Counted from the first letter of the stretch, positions 8,560 to 18,004 are shown. The stretch: DNA of 55,397 nucleotides from Cyclobacteriaceae bacterium (GCA_022842845.1 JALHOT010000020.1:1-55397), one strand, 5' to 3'. Made by a program: numbers and translations. The notes: generated by a model not told the origin, from the letters alone.

Positions 8560-11500
8560 TTAGGATTTAACTTCAGACAGGTGTTGAATATCTTTTAATC
8601 GTTGTTCATTATCCTTAACGGCCAGCGCTTCCAAGCGGTGTGCTTCCTCAGGATGAGAGAGATTCAAGGTCTTGTATCGAATTTCTTCTTCCAGGTAGTT
8701 CTTGAAGCTGACCACATCTTCTGTTGCGGGTACATCCCAGGTAAATGGATTCTGACCCTCTGCCCGAAGATCAGGATTGAAGCGATACATGGGCCAGTAG
8801 CCACTCTTCACGGCTTTCTCGGATTGCTTCTTCGCCAAGCGCATGTCATAGCCATGCGCAATACAAGGTGAGTAGGCGATAATAATGGAGGGTCCGTTGT
8901 GCTTTTCCGCTTCCACAAAAGCCTTGGCTGTTACCTCGCGGTCCATGCCCATATTTACAACTGCCACATAGGCATTACTGTAAGTAGTCATCATTAAGCC
9001 CAAATTCTTCTTACTTAACTTCTTGCCATCTGAGGCAAATTTCGCCACTGCCCCTCTAGGGGTTGATTTAGAGGCCTGGCCACCGGTATTGGAGTACACC
9101 TCTGTATCCATCACCAAAATATTTACATTTCTATTAGAGGCCATCACATGATCGAGCCCGCCAAAGCCAATGTCGTAGGCCCAGCCATCACCTCCGAAAA
9201 TCCAAACGCTCTTATCGACAAAGTAATCCTGCAGCTCAATCACCTTATCCAGTAAGGCCTGCGCTTCTTTCGCCAACATCTTTTTATTGCGTTCTTCTTT
9301 TAATAATCCTTTCAGCATGTCTGCGTGATCTCTGGCTTCGCGGGTTACCTCATCAAAGTGCATCAAAGCCTTTTCAAGGCCTTCTTTGAGAGGCCCGACA
9401 GCAAGCATCTTCAACAGTGCTTGTGCATTGGTATTAAGTTGTTTGCGGTTGGCATTAACGGCTAAGCGCATACCAAACCCAAATTCAGCATTGTCTTCAA
9501 AGAGCGAGTTGGCCCAGGCAGGTCCTTTTCCTTTGCTATCTTTTGTGTAAGGTATAGAGGGAAAAGTACCTCCGTAAATTGACGTACATCCTGTAGCGTT
9601 GGCAATCAGCATACGGTCGCCAAAGAGTTGTGTTACTAAGTGAATGTAGGGTACTTCACCACAACCGGAGCAACTAGGTGCGTATTCGATGTAGGGTTCT
9701 GTAATGTTAGGCTCCTGCACAAAAGGTAGTTTACCAATCCAGGTAGCCGGATTACCCGGTACACCTCTATACTCCAACTTCTTAGTTCCAGTTGGCACCG
9801 CCCCGTTCAGTGGCATGCGGGAAACAGGTATGGTATCCCCTTTCAAACGAAGAATAGGATCCATGATGAAGTCCGCGAATTCACCCGAACCTGCTGGCAC
9901 TAACTCCGTGATTTCTGCATACTTATCAGCTTCTGCTGGAATCGGTACAGCCACAACTTCCGCACAAGTAACATCGATGGCCTTCCAATTCATTTCTACA
10001 ATTTCAGGCCCCTTACGGGCAAACTGTTTCTCTACATACTTCTTAATAAGGCTGATGGCTTCTGCTTCCGGTACTACCCCCGATACTTTAAAGAAAGCTG
10101 TCTGCATGACAGAATTTATTCTTCCGCCTAAGCCAACACTCTTCGCAATTTTAGAAGCATCGATGGCAAATACTTTTACCTTCTTCTTCCAAATGGTTTC
10201 TTGCATGTCGCGGGTAAAAAGCCGGAAAATGTTTTCAGGCTTCTGACTACTGTTGATTAAGAAGGTACCTCCTTCCGTGATTCCTTCCAGGATATCATAC
10301 TGCCCGATGTATTGTGGACGGTGCAAGGCAACAAAATCGACTTTGTTTAATAAGTATTCGGATTGAATCGGTTTCTTACCAAACCGTAAGTGCGATACCG
10401 TATACCCACCTGATTTATTAGAGTCGTATTGGAAATACCCCTGAACATATAAGTCTGTACTCTCACCAATAATCTTAATGGAATTTTTGTTGGCACTCAC
10501 CGTTCCATCCGAACCGTAACCCCAGAACTTGCAACGTACAATGCCATCCTGTTCTGTATCAATTTCTTCTTTTACGGTAATAGACTTGTGTGTAACGTCA
10601 TCGTTGATGCCAACGGTAAATCCGTGCCAGCCATTGGCATCGAGATGGTCGAATACGGCTTTTACCATAGAAGGTGTAAACTCTTTTGAGGATAGTCCAT
10701 ACCTACCTCCAATAATCTGTATCTCCGGGCGTGTGCGCAGAGCAGCCACTACATCCAGAAAAAGAGGTTCCCCCAAGGCACCCGGTTCTTTCGTGCGATC
10801 GAGTACTGCTATCTTTTTGACACTTTGTGGAATCACCTCCAAAAAATCTTCCAATGCAAAAGGACGATACAATCTCACTTTTACTGCGCCTACCTTCTCT
10901 CCCTTTTTTGTCAAGTAATTAATGGTCTCTTCAATCGTATCTATAGAAGACCCCATCGAAATCAGAATCTTTGTGGCTTTCGGATCGCCCACATACTCAT
11001 ATAGCTTATAGTAACGATCTGTAGCCTTACCCACGGCTTCCATATACTTCTTAATGATACCCGGGCAAGCATCATAATACTTATTAACAGTTTCTCGTCC
11101 TTGAAAATACACATCCGGATTTTGTGCCCCTACTTTGCACATAGGCTCTTCGGGGCGTAATCCTTGTTTGCGAAATGCTTCAACATATTTCATGTCGAGC
11201 AGGCCTTTCAAGGTTTCATATTCGATGGGAACAATTTTTTGAATCGAGTGAGAGGTTCTAAAGCCATCGAAAAAATGGAGAAACGGAATTTGTGCCTCTA
11301 GCGTAGCAAGGTGTGATACTACGGCCAGGTCTTGTGCTTCCTGCACATTGCCTGATGCTAACATCGCGAAGCCTGTTCCGCGTGTTGCCATTACATCAGA
11401 GTGATCTCCAAAAATAGAAAGCGCCTGACAGGCGAGTGAACGTGCCGATACATGAAAGACAGTCGGAATCATCTCTCCAGCTATTTTAAACATGTTTGGT

Positions 11501-11787
11501 ATCATCAGCATCAGCCCTTGTGAAGCCGTAAAGGTGGTGGCCATCGCTCCTCCTGTAAGCGCGCCATGGATAGCACCCGCAGCACCCGCTTCAGATTGCA
11601 TCTGAACAACATCCACAGTCTCTCCAAAAATATTTTTTCTTCCTTCAGCACTCCAGGCATCTGCCTTTTCTCCCATATCCGAAGAGGGCGTAATGGGATA
11701 GATGGCTGCTACTTCACTAAAGGCATAGGCAATGTTGGCAACAGCAGAATTGCCATCTGTATTGATGTGGTTGGGTTGGCTTTTCAT
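8560..11787 (-). CDS. nifJ: Pyruvate:ferredoxin (flavodoxin) oxidoreductase, NifJ type, lacking the ferredoxin domain
   Basis: A 1075-residue single-chain 2-oxoacid oxidoreductase converting pyruvate and CoA to acetyl-CoA, CO2 and low-potential electrons. The N-terminal pyrimidine-binding domain opens with NSAVANIAYAFSEVAAIYPITPS; the CoA-binding and linker domains follow. The C-terminal thiamine diphosphate domain has GGDGWAYDIGFGGLDHV and NTGGQ. Proximal [4Fe-4S] ligands are present at C706 and C709 (CSGCGE), C734 (ATGC) and C975 (SPCIAHG). The usual bis-[4Fe-4S] ferredoxin domain, which precedes the CxxCGE motif in this family, is absent: TWIGKLPFVQEPN runs almost directly into it. This explains the length, about 100 residues below the usual 1170-1200. 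First gene of a four-gene operon with a flavodoxin. Confidence 0.95.
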   Translation of the reverse strand: MKSQPNHINTDGNSAVANIAYAFSEVAAIYPITPSSDMGEKADAWSAEGRKNIFGETVDVVQMQSEAGAAGAIHGALTGGAMATTFTASQGLMLMIPNMFKIAGEMIPTVFHVSARSLACQALSIFGDHSDVMATRGTGFAMLASGNVQEAQDLAVVSHLATLEAQIPFLHFFDGFRTSHSIQKIVPIEYETLKGLLDMKYVEAFRKQGLRPEEPMCKVGAQNPDVYFQGRETVNKYYDACPGIIKKYMEAVGKATDRYYKLYEYVGDPKATKILISMGSSIDTIEETINYLTKKGEKVGAVKVRLYRPFALEDFLEVIPQSVKKIAVLDRTKEPGALGEPLFLDVVAALRTRPEIQIIGGRYGLSSKEFTPSMVKAVFDHLDANGWHGFTVGINDDVTHKSITVKEEIDTEQDGIVRCKFWGYGSDGTVSANKNSIKIIGESTDLYVQGYFQYDSNKSGGYTVSHLRFGKKPIQSEYLLNKVDFVALHRPQYIGQYDILEGITEGGTFLINSSQKPENIFRLFTRDMQETIWKKKVKVFAIDASKIAKSVGLGGRINSVMQTAFFKVSGVVPEAEAISLIKKYVEKQFARKGPEIVEMNWKAIDVTCAEVVAVPIPAEADKYAEITELVPAGSGEFADFIMDPILRLKGDTIPVSRMPLNGAVPTGTKKLEYRGVPGNPATWIGKLPFVQEPNITEPYIEYAPSCSGCGEVPYIHLVTQLFGDRMLIANATGCTSIYGGTFPSIPYTKDSKGKGPAWANSLFEDNAEFGFGMRLAVNANRKQLNTNAQALLKMLAVGPLKEGLEKALMHFDEVTREARDHADMLKGLLKEERNKKMLAKEAQALLDKVIELQDYFVDKSVWIFGGDGWAYDIGFGGLDHVMASNRNVNILVMDTEVYSNTGGQASKSTPRGAVAKFASDGKKLSKKNLGLMMTTYSNAYVAVVNMGMDREVTAKAFVEAEKHNGPSIIIAYSPCIAHGYDMRLAKKQSEKAVKSGYWPMYRFNPDLRAEGQNPFTWDVPATEDVVSFKNYLEEEIRYKTLNLSHPEEAHRLEALAVKDNEQRLKDIQHLSEVKS

Positions 11788-11897
11788 AGCACTTTGTTTA
11801 CGCAGGAAATGTAGAAGTAAGTGCCAGAACAGGAACTGCCACCAGTCAGCAGAAAAGATGATTTATGTCAACTTTGAAAAGGATCAAGCAGTAATGC

Positions 11898-13358
11898 CTA
11901 TTTGGATCTTTGAATTCTGTAAAAATCGCTGATCAACCTTTGATCTACCTGGTAAACATCTGGATATATGTGTAACTGATTATGAAGGAACTCACAGGTA
12001 TAATAGCGTATATATAAAGGTATCGGTTGACTTAGATTAATTGTGGTGCGCTTCTTTTGATCAACATATCTTTCGATGGTTCTGGACCTAACCCCATTCC
12101 TTCCTAAGTATAAATAATGTGCTAAATCCATGGCTCTCTCTACACGTACACATCCATGGCTCAGAGCTCTTATTCTATAGGAGAAGCTACGCTTCGCATT
12201 CGTATCGTGCAAGTACACCGCATACGGATTATCAAATATAAACTTTACCAAGCCTAAGGAATTTTCAGTACCCTCCCTTTGCCTTAAGGAAACTGGAAAA
12301 TAGTCTTGGTGGAAAGTAGGCCAAGGAACACTATCTGGCGATAAGACTTCACCCCTTCTATTTAATACATCAAAATTATTCCGCGTAATAAATGAAGGAT
12401 CCCGCTGTAAAATAGGTAAGTACTCCTCAACAGATATCTTCCTTGGAACGTACCAATACGGGTAAAGGGTAAAACACTCAATGACACTGCTTAATTCGGG
12501 TGTGCGATGTTCAGGATCACCTACAATGACACGCGATTGAAAACTAAGGGTATCTTGGACAATGACCTGTAAGGTATAAGCTGGAATGTTTATCAAGATA
12601 TAGCGCCTATCCCATTCTGTACGCTCTCTACGCAAGCGCTCCATATTAATCTCAATAGCCTTCACCTCCCGAAATCCAACTATCGAATCGGAACTGAAGC
12701 CCTCTAGCAAAAATTTTCTAGAGCTTGCAGGTAATGAGTCCAGTACGAACCGCATCGCCTTTTTTAGATCTCGATAATATTGAATATCCGGCTCCTGATG
12801 ATTAACTAAATTTTGAAGGCTAACACCTGATGCTATAGAATCGAGTAAGGCTAAGCTTATTGTATCAGCTTCACTTTTAGTAGGATTTTGTAATCGACCG
12901 TGGCGTACATCCATGTTAAATCGTAAAAAAGCATCCAACAATAAAACTTCCCGCCTAAGAAGTATGCCATCGCTATAAGCAGCTTCTTTTATTTGATGAA
13001 GCTCTGGCCAATGGTATTCATTGGGTAGTAAGCCATAGTAGCGGGAATTCTCAATTAGCTGAAAGATTGAGTCTACCAATTGGGAAGTATTTCCTTGATT
13101 CAACCATAAAGACACAAAACCCCTCTTTTTGTAGAATTCATAAATGGTACTCCCCGCATACAATTTCTGATAAACAGCATGGGAAGAGTCAACAGAAAGC
13201 AAATGGAGTACAGGATGACTTTCTTCCATTACAGCCACAGGCTCCTCAACCTTTAATGGTAGAACTATTGCACTTTTACATCCTGTGAAGAATAAAATTG
13301 GTAGCGCAAAAAGCCAAAAAAAATGTAAAAGTCGATTCAGGAAATTTAAACTACGCAT
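11898..13358 (-). CDS. L,D-transpeptidase family lipoprotein (YkuD domain)
   Basis: A 486-residue cell-wall enzyme, if started at the ATG at 13358 (MRSLNFLN). That start gives a signal peptide with a lipobox (FFTGC), whereas a frame extension to 13418 would bury the signal behind 20 polar residues. The middle resembles the helical scaffold region of large YcbB-like transpeptidases. The YkuD catalytic domain begins near YILINIPAYTLQVI and ends in SHGCVRVE, with C403 as the nucleophile and a histidine upstream in VYLHDTN. It should cross-link peptidoglycan 3-3 or attach molecules to it, from the inner face of the outer membrane or the periplasm. It is divergent from the second transpeptidase at 13599, with a 240-bp gap between them. 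Confidence 0.88.
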   Translation of the reverse strand: MRSLNFLNRLLHFFWLFALPILFFTGCKSAIVLPLKVEEPVAVMEESHPVLHLLSVDSSHAVYQKLYAGSTIYEFYKKRGFVSLWLNQGNTSQLVDSIFQLIENSRYYGLLPNEYHWPELHQIKEAAYSDGILLRREVLLLDAFLRFNMDVRHGRLQNPTKSEADTISLALLDSIASGVSLQNLVNHQEPDIQYYRDLKKAMRFVLDSLPASSRKFLLEGFSSDSIVGFREVKAIEINMERLRRERTEWDRRYILINIPAYTLQVIVQDTLSFQSRVIVGDPEHRTPELSSVIECFTLYPYWYVPRKISVEEYLPILQRDPSFITRNNFDVLNRRGEVLSPDSVPWPTFHQDYFPVSLRQREGTENSLGLVKFIFDNPYAVYLHDTNAKRSFSYRIRALSHGCVRVERAMDLAHYLYLGRNGVRSRTIERYVDQKKRTTINLSQPIPLYIRYYTCEFLHNQLHIYPDVYQVDQRLISDFYRIQRSK

Positions 13359-13598
13359 ATCGAAATCAGTAGGAACATCCTCAATATATCTACAAGTTCC
13401 TATGATGGCAGACATCAACGTAACTGATCATTATCAGTGTATTTACCTGGCAAAGGCCCTTCGATAAAATAGTTCCCTATTGAAAAAAATAATCTTACAC
13501 AAGATTAACTATAAGGTTTATGACATCGGTAAAGAAAAAATTTAAAAATCAGGAACCATTTTTACTGTTCAATTGTCATTCCGGCAAGAACAAATCAT

Positions 13599-14312
13599 AT
13601 GCAGAAACTCGTTGTGATTCAGTGGATACTTATGCTCAATTTGCTTAACTATCTACCAGGGAAAGCTTTTGGCAATCCAGACTTATTGTTCAATGAAAAA
13701 TCTTCCTTAACTCTTTATGAATCACTTGACTTTGGTGGCTACGAAAAACCAGCATTCGAGATCTTTAACCAGGCCCTGGCAGGTTATCAAAAGCTTAAGG
13801 CATTGCAAAAATTATCGGATAAAGAGATTATTACCCTTATTGATTTTAGTAAATCAGCCAACAAAAAAAGGCTTTGGATCATTGACCTAAAAAATAGTAA
13901 AGTACTTAAACACACACTTGTTGCCCATGGACGAAATACGGGTGATGAGTATGCTCAATATTTCTCCAACACACCCCAATCCAATCAAAGTAGTCTAGGG
14001 TTCTATGTTACCGGAGGCACCTATATAGGTAAGCACGGTATATCCCTTAAATTACATGGTGCAGAGGCGGGCATTAATGATAATGCAGAAAAGCGATCCA
14101 TCGTGATGCATGCAGCAGAATATGTTAGTGAAGCCTTTATCAAACGTGTCGGTCGCCTAGGTCGCAGCCAGGGATGCCCTGCAGTGCCTGTAGAGGAGCA
14201 TCAGGAGATTATTAAAACACTGGCTAATAAAACTTGTCTATTCATCTATTATCCAGATCAAAACTACTTAAGCGCTAGCAAGTTGCTAGCCTCCATCGAC
14301 AGCACTATATAA
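13599..14312 (+). CDS. Murein L,D-transpeptidase catalytic-domain family protein (YkuD_2 type)
   Basis: A 237-residue exported protein with a signal peptide (hydrophobic residues 4-22, probable cleavage near GKAFG). The catalytic domain spans about residues 75-230: LWIIDLKNSKVLKHTLVAHG, GTYIGKHGISLKLHG, and the nucleophile motif GRSQGCPAVP with C193. This matches the YkuD_2 branch of L,D-transpeptidases rather than classical YkuD (SHGCVR). It is transcribed away from the large YkuD lipoprotein at 11898-13358, so two transpeptidase families share a 240-bp control region. Role in 3-3 peptidoglycan cross-linking is family knowledge. Confidence 0.88.
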   Translation: MQKLVVIQWILMLNLLNYLPGKAFGNPDLLFNEKSSLTLYESLDFGGYEKPAFEIFNQALAGYQKLKALQKLSDKEIITLIDFSKSANKKRLWIIDLKNSKVLKHTLVAHGRNTGDEYAQYFSNTPQSNQSSLGFYVTGGTYIGKHGISLKLHGAEAGINDNAEKRSIVMHAAEYVSEAFIKRVGRLGRSQGCPAVPVEEHQEIIKTLANKTCLFIYYPDQNYLSASKLLASIDSTI

Positions 14313-14320
14313 TAAAGAAA

Positions 14321-14419
14321 ATGATTTTATTAGCAAGCCTATTGATAGCCTTTATCTGGAAAAACATTGCTTTATTGAATAAGCAAAAAGCACAAAATAA
14401 ATCTTTTGAATCTTTCTAG
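14321..14419 (+). CDS. Possible single-helix membrane microprotein, 32 aa
   Basis: A short frame begins 8 bp after the stop of the YkuD_2 transpeptidase, with ATAAAGAAA just upstream. The product has a hydrophobic helix (MILLASLLIAFIW) followed by a basic, polar tail (KNIALLNKQKAQNK) and ends at a TAG at 14417-14419. Topology fits a tiny membrane protein with its tail inside the cell. No family is recognised, and a frame of this length can occur by chance, so this is tentative. Confidence 0.3.
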   Translation: MILLASLLIAFIWKNIALLNKQKAQNKSFESF

Positions 14420-14491
14420 ATTTCCTTGTTGATATACGAAGAGAATTCTTTTTGACTTCGCTTATCTATCATTGATTCAGGTAAATTTTAC

Positions 14492-14965
14492 TTAGTCCAC
14501 CCTGACATAGTCAAAATTGCGTTTATCAATTTTGTTTCCCTTCCTACCCTCTATACTGGCATATAGATAATTTCCTACTCTTCTATAAGCAATTCTGGTC
14601 GGGAAGTCATGTTGCACATTTTCAACAATGAATTCTTCTCCTTGTAAGAAAACCATTTGAAAATTGACGGCCGTGTTATTGTTTTGACCTTCAACAGAAG
14701 ATCGGTAATACCAATTACCCTTAAGAAAACTTACCTGCAAACTTTCAAGCAAAGTAGTATCGGAAAGATTCTTAACCATTACACTTCGTCCTACTAAGGT
14801 ACTATCACTTAATCGCTTCCAGCTTTCGACTATCTTTCCATGGTTATTCTGAATAACCCATGTACCCTCCAACCAGCTAAACGGCAAAGAATTTTGTGCA
14901 TATAATGAATGAGTACTTATGAATAGCCATAATATGGGCAACACTAAAAAATTAACCTTATGCAT
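14492..14965 (-). CDS. DUF6265 family secreted protein
   Basis: A 157-residue protein with a signal peptide (FLVLPILWLFISTHSLYAQ, likely cut after the AQ). The mature part matches the DUF6265 pattern: a FSWLEGTWV opening, paired beta strands, a central EGEEFIVENVQHDFP-like segment and IAYRRVGNYLYASIEG. The fold is probably a lipocalin-like beta barrel; no biochemical role is known. It starts 20 bp after the stop of the ABC ATPase, so the two may be co-transcribed. Confidence 0.85.
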   Translation of the reverse strand: MHKVNFLVLPILWLFISTHSLYAQNSLPFSWLEGTWVIQNNHGKIVESWKRLSDSTLVGRSVMVKNLSDTTLLESLQVSFLKGNWYYRSSVEGQNNNTAVNFQMVFLQGEEFIVENVQHDFPTRIAYRRVGNYLYASIEGRKGNKIDKRNFDYVRVD

Positions 14966-14985
14966 ACTAATGATTTAGAGACACC

Positions 14986-15942
14986 TTAAATTTTGACGGA
15001 AACAAATATGCGATCTCCCGTTTTACCGGCATACTCTTTCACATAAGCCACAAGTAAATCACTTCCTGTATTTAAATAGAGTTCCTGGTAACTACCACAA
15101 AACATAATCTTCTCTACTTCAGCTTCCATGCAATGACTGACTGGTCTTTTGTGTACGAGCAAACATTCTGGGCGCAGGTAAGTGAGTTCCTTTTGACTAC
15201 CAAGTTTAAACTTTCGCTTCAAATGGGGAGATAACTTATTGTACTTACCCAATAAAGCGGCTACATATTCATTTACAGGTCTTTTATACACTTGCTCGGC
15301 AGTACCACTTTGTAATAGCATACCCTTCTGCAATACAAGGACTTGCTCTGCCCAGGGTAATATGTCTAAAGGATCATGCGATACGAGTAGACAAGTAATA
15401 TCAGTGGCCTTCACAATGTCATCGATAACCTTTCTGAGGCTATTCTTGTGTATGATATCTAAATTTGAATAGGGTTCATCCAGCAATAATAACTTCGGAG
15501 AACTTATTAACTGACGGGCCAATGCCACTCTCTGTCTCTCTCCTCCGGAAAGTTCATCAGTTTTTCGACCTGTTAAATGATTGATTTCGCAAAGCTTAAA
15601 TAGCTTAGTTGCCTCTCGCTCGGTAAGCTTGTTAGCGTAATCCAGCACTTGCTCTACCCGTAGAAATTTAGGTAATTCAAACAATTGAGATAGGTAGGCT
15701 ATCTTCGGGTGCCCTGCAACGAGCGTTTCATTAGGTCCTTTAATCCTTTCTCCATCAAACATTACCGATCCCTTGTCACTTTGCTCAAGACCTGCAATTA
15801 TTTTTAGTAAAGTACTTTTTCCTGAGCCGGTTTCACCAGCAATAACAACACGTTTATATTGACCCGTTTTAAAGGATACCTTTCTCAAAATGTGATTGAC
15901 TCCATTTTTTTTATCGATGCCTGCCAGCTGTAATTCACTCAT
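14986..15942 (-). CDS. ABC transporter ATP-binding protein, orphan, with TOBE-like tail
   Basis: A 318-residue ABC ATPase. Walker A is GETGSGKS (36-43), the signature LSGGERQ (131-137) and Walker B LLLLDEP (151-157), followed by the switch histidine in LLVSHDPLD. The last 75 residues ([11 protein letters not shown]... [19 protein letters not shown]) look like the TOBE regulatory domain of importers such as PotA/FbpC. No permease or binding-protein gene adjoins it, so its partners must be encoded elsewhere. A TTG-N23-TACCTTTG promoter ends only 4 bases before the ATG, which would give an almost leaderless transcript. Confidence 0.9.
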   Translation of the reverse strand: MSELQLAGIDKKNGVNHILRKVSFKTGQYKRVVIAGETGSGKSTLLKIIAGLEQSDKGSVMFDGERIKGPNETLVAGHPKIAYLSQLFELPKFLRVEQVLDYANKLTEREATKLFKLCEINHLTGRKTDELSGGERQRVALARQLISSPKLLLLDEPYSNLDIIHKNSLRKVIDDIVKATDITCLLVSHDPLDILPWAEQVLVLQKGMLLQSGTAEQVYKRPVNEYVAALLGKYNKLSPHLKRKFKLGSQKELTYLRPECLLVHKRPVSHCMEAEVEKIMFCGSYQELYLNTGSDLLVAYVKEYAGKTGDRIFVSVKI

Positions 15943-15946
15943 ATAC

Positions 15947-15980
15947 CAAAGGTAAAAAAAGCTATGAGGCAGATATACAA
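15947..15980 (-). promoter_or_regulatory. Bacteroidota-type promoter of the ABC ATPase gene
   Basis: On the minus strand TTG (15980-15978), a 23-bp spacer and TACCTTTG (15954-15947) match the TTG-N17-23-TAnnTTTG consensus of Bacteroidota housekeeping promoters. The -7 element ends 4 bp before the ATG at 15942, so transcription should start at or very near the start codon. The match is exact at the -7 element; the spacer is at the long limit. Confidence 0.5.
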
Positions 15981-16034
15981 GCCCGGGAACTTTCTTGCGC
16001 CATCAGTGTTTTTAATGTTCTTTTAATAAAAACT

Positions 16035-17102
16035 ATGGAGTTAGGTTTATACAGCTTTGTCGAAATGGGTAAAGACCCTATCACTGGCCAATTAATGACT
16101 GGCACAGAAAGGATGCAAAACCTGTTAGAAGAATTTGAATTAGCAGACCAAGTTGGGTTAGATGTTTTTGCCCTTGGTGAACATCATCGTGCTGATTATC
16201 TGATCTCTGCCCCTCCGGTAGCCCTCGCAGCAGCAAGCATGCGCACAAAACAAATTAAACTATCAAGTGCTGTTACTGTCCTCAGCTCTGAAGACCCTGT
16301 CAGGGTATTTCAGCAATTTGCAACCCTGGATCTGTTATCAAAAGGCAGGGCAGAGATTATTGCAGGGCGAGGATCTTTTATCGAATCCTTTCCCCTTTTT
16401 GGTTACGACCTAAAAGATTACGATACACTCTTTGCCGAAAAACTTGACATGCTGCTCAAGCTAAACGAGCATGAGCGAATTACATGGAAGGGCAAGCACA
16501 GAGCCTCTGTCGATAACTTAGGCGTATATCCAAGACCTCAACAAGAAAAACTACCTATTTGGATTGCTATTGGCGGCACACCGGAATCGATAGCCAGGGC
16601 GGCTACGCTTAACATCCCATTAGCATTAGCCATCATTGGCGGCAATCCCAATCAGTTTGCGCCTCATATCAAGTACTATCGTGATATAAGAACACAAGCT
16701 GGTTTTACTTCTCCTGCTCAGGTAAGTATCAACTCCCACACTTATATTGCTGACTCATCGCAAAAAGCAGCCGATGAATTCTACCCTGCCTATGCAGCAG
16801 TGATGACGCGCATTGGTGCGGAACGAGGCTGGCCCCCTATGGAAAGAGAACATTATGAGCAGATGAGAAACCCGAAAGGCTCTTTGCTGGTGGGCAGTCC
16901 TCAGCAGGTTATCGATAAAATACTATACGAGCATGAATTGTTCGGCCATACACGCTTTTTAGCGCAGATGATGGGGCCCATGCCTCATGCCAATATGCTG
17001 CGATCTATTGAACTTTTTGGTACGGTAGTAGCACCTGCTATTCGAAAAGCTTTGGGAGTAACAAAACCTAGTGATCAAGTACTGAAGGCTGCAGTAGTTT
17101 GA
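16035..17102 (+). CDS. LLM-class flavin-dependent oxidoreductase
   Basis: A 355-residue luciferase-like monooxygenase with a TIM-barrel fold. Family features are the N-terminal [10 protein letters not shown], the flavin-side [11 protein letters not shown] near residue 45, [47 protein letters not shown] (a typical LLM run read in parts), and [12 protein letters not shown] near 180. Substrate is unknown; these enzymes use reduced FMN or F420 supplied by another protein. Its last 35 bp overlap the end of pgeF on the opposite strand. Confidence 0.92.
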   Translation: MELGLYSFVEMGKDPITGQLMTGTERMQNLLEEFELADQVGLDVFALGEHHRADYLISAPPVALAAASMRTKQIKLSSAVTVLSSEDPVRVFQQFATLDLLSKGRAEIIAGRGSFIESFPLFGYDLKDYDTLFAEKLDMLLKLNEHERITWKGKHRASVDNLGVYPRPQQEKLPIWIAIGGTPESIARAATLNIPLALAIIGGNPNQFAPHIKYYRDIRTQAGFTSPAQVSINSHTYIADSSQKAADEFYPAYAAVMTRIGAERGWPPMEREHYEQMRNPKGSLLVGSPQQVIDKILYEHELFGHTRFLAQMMGPMPHANMLRSIELFGTVVAPAIRKALGVTKPSDQVLKAAVV

Positions 17103-17862
17103 TGCCTGCGGCAAAACGGCCGCTGTCACCTTTGCGGGCGGAGAAAAAATTTTGGTTCTTAATAACCGTGCAGGTATTTGCTATGTCGATATGTTCAGGC
17201 TGCACACCGAAATGGCGTAACTGCACATAGTTGGCTCTCCACAAATCCAGCTTGGCCTTTCCATTTTCCAGCGGTGCAAGCAGCTCAGCTGCGTTGGTAA
17301 AACTCTGTTTGACTGACTGAATCACTTCGTCCCCCACTTCATAGGAAGCCTGGCAAACCGATGGTCCTATCGCTGCCATCACATCCTTACCTTCCGTGCC
17401 AAATTCCTCACGCATTCTATGGAGAGTCTTTTGCAGAATATGTAAAACTGTTCCCTTCCAACCAGCATGCACGGCACCTACAGCTCCATGTAGTTTATCA
17501 TACAACAAGATAGGCACACAATCTGCTGACATCACCCCTATACATACCGTAGGGTCATTGGTAATGAGTGCATCTGTATCGGCTACTAAATCATGACTCG
17601 TCATAGCATTTACGCGGACTATATGATCTGCATGCACCTGCTTTGGTAAGAACAAGCGATCCTCCGAAACCCCCATGGCCTCTGCCAATAAGGCTCTATG
17701 CTTTCGTACCACTGCGGGATCTGGTGAAGTAGAGAAGCTGATATTAAATTCTTCCTCATCGCTGAAGGAATGACGCTCCGTCACAAAATGATCGATAGCA
17801 TCCCCACTGCCGAAATGCTCCAATTGCCAAAGTCTTAGCTGCTTTTTCTTTACCAGTTTCAT
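17068..17862 (-). CDS. pgeF: Peptidoglycan editing factor PgeF (purine nucleoside phosphorylase-like, laccase domain)
   Basis: A 264-residue YfiH/YlmD-family protein. Characteristic motifs are [10 protein letters not shown] with a metal-binding histidine, [13 protein letters not shown] with the cysteine ligand, and [11 protein letters not shown] with the second histidine, then [15 protein letters not shown]. In E. coli the homologue limits mis-incorporation of L-Ser into muropeptides; related proteins also act as purine nucleoside phosphorylases. A -7-like TAAGTTTG lies at 17918-17911, about 50 bases upstream. The gene end overlaps the LLM oxidoreductase by 35 bp tail to tail. Confidence 0.95.
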   Translation of the reverse strand: MKLVKKKQLRLWQLEHFGSGDAIDHFVTERHSFSDEEEFNISFSTSPDPAVVRKHRALLAEAMGVSEDRLFLPKQVHADHIVRVNAMTSHDLVADTDALITNDPTVCIGVMSADCVPILLYDKLHGAVGAVHAGWKGTVLHILQKTLHRMREEFGTEGKDVMAAIGPSVCQASYEVGDEVIQSVKQSFTNAAELLAPLENGKAKLDLWRANYVQLRHFGVQPEHIDIANTCTVIKNQNFFSARKGDSGRFAAGIKLLQPSVLDH

Positions 17863-17910
17863 GAAATTATTGCATCAACTTTTAAAATCAAGCTTGCAAG
17901 TAAATCTTAC

Positions 17911-17918
17911 CAAACTTA
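17911..17918 (-). promoter_or_regulatory. Possible -7 element for pgeF
   Basis: The minus strand reads TAAGTTTG, an exact TAnnTTTG. It would place the transcription start about 44 bases before the pgeF ATG. No TTG is found at the preferred 17-23 bp spacing, so only half of the promoter is supported. Confidence 0.3.
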
Positions 17919-18004
17919 CCATCCAATAGCAAAAGAAAATACCCCTTGCCTTTAAAGGCCACCCTTGTTTTTGAAATTGATTTCCGGAACTACCCAAATA
18001 CTTT

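Noticed and set aside
13359-13418. N-terminal extension of the YkuD lipoprotein from an ATG at 13418
   Set aside because: It would put 20 polar residues before the lipoprotein signal; the ATG at 13358 gives a clean lipobox-type leader.
14437-14460. CGAAG...CTTCG hairpin as a terminator
   Set aside because: Only a 5-bp stem with a 14-base loop; not better than chance in this A+T-rich gap.
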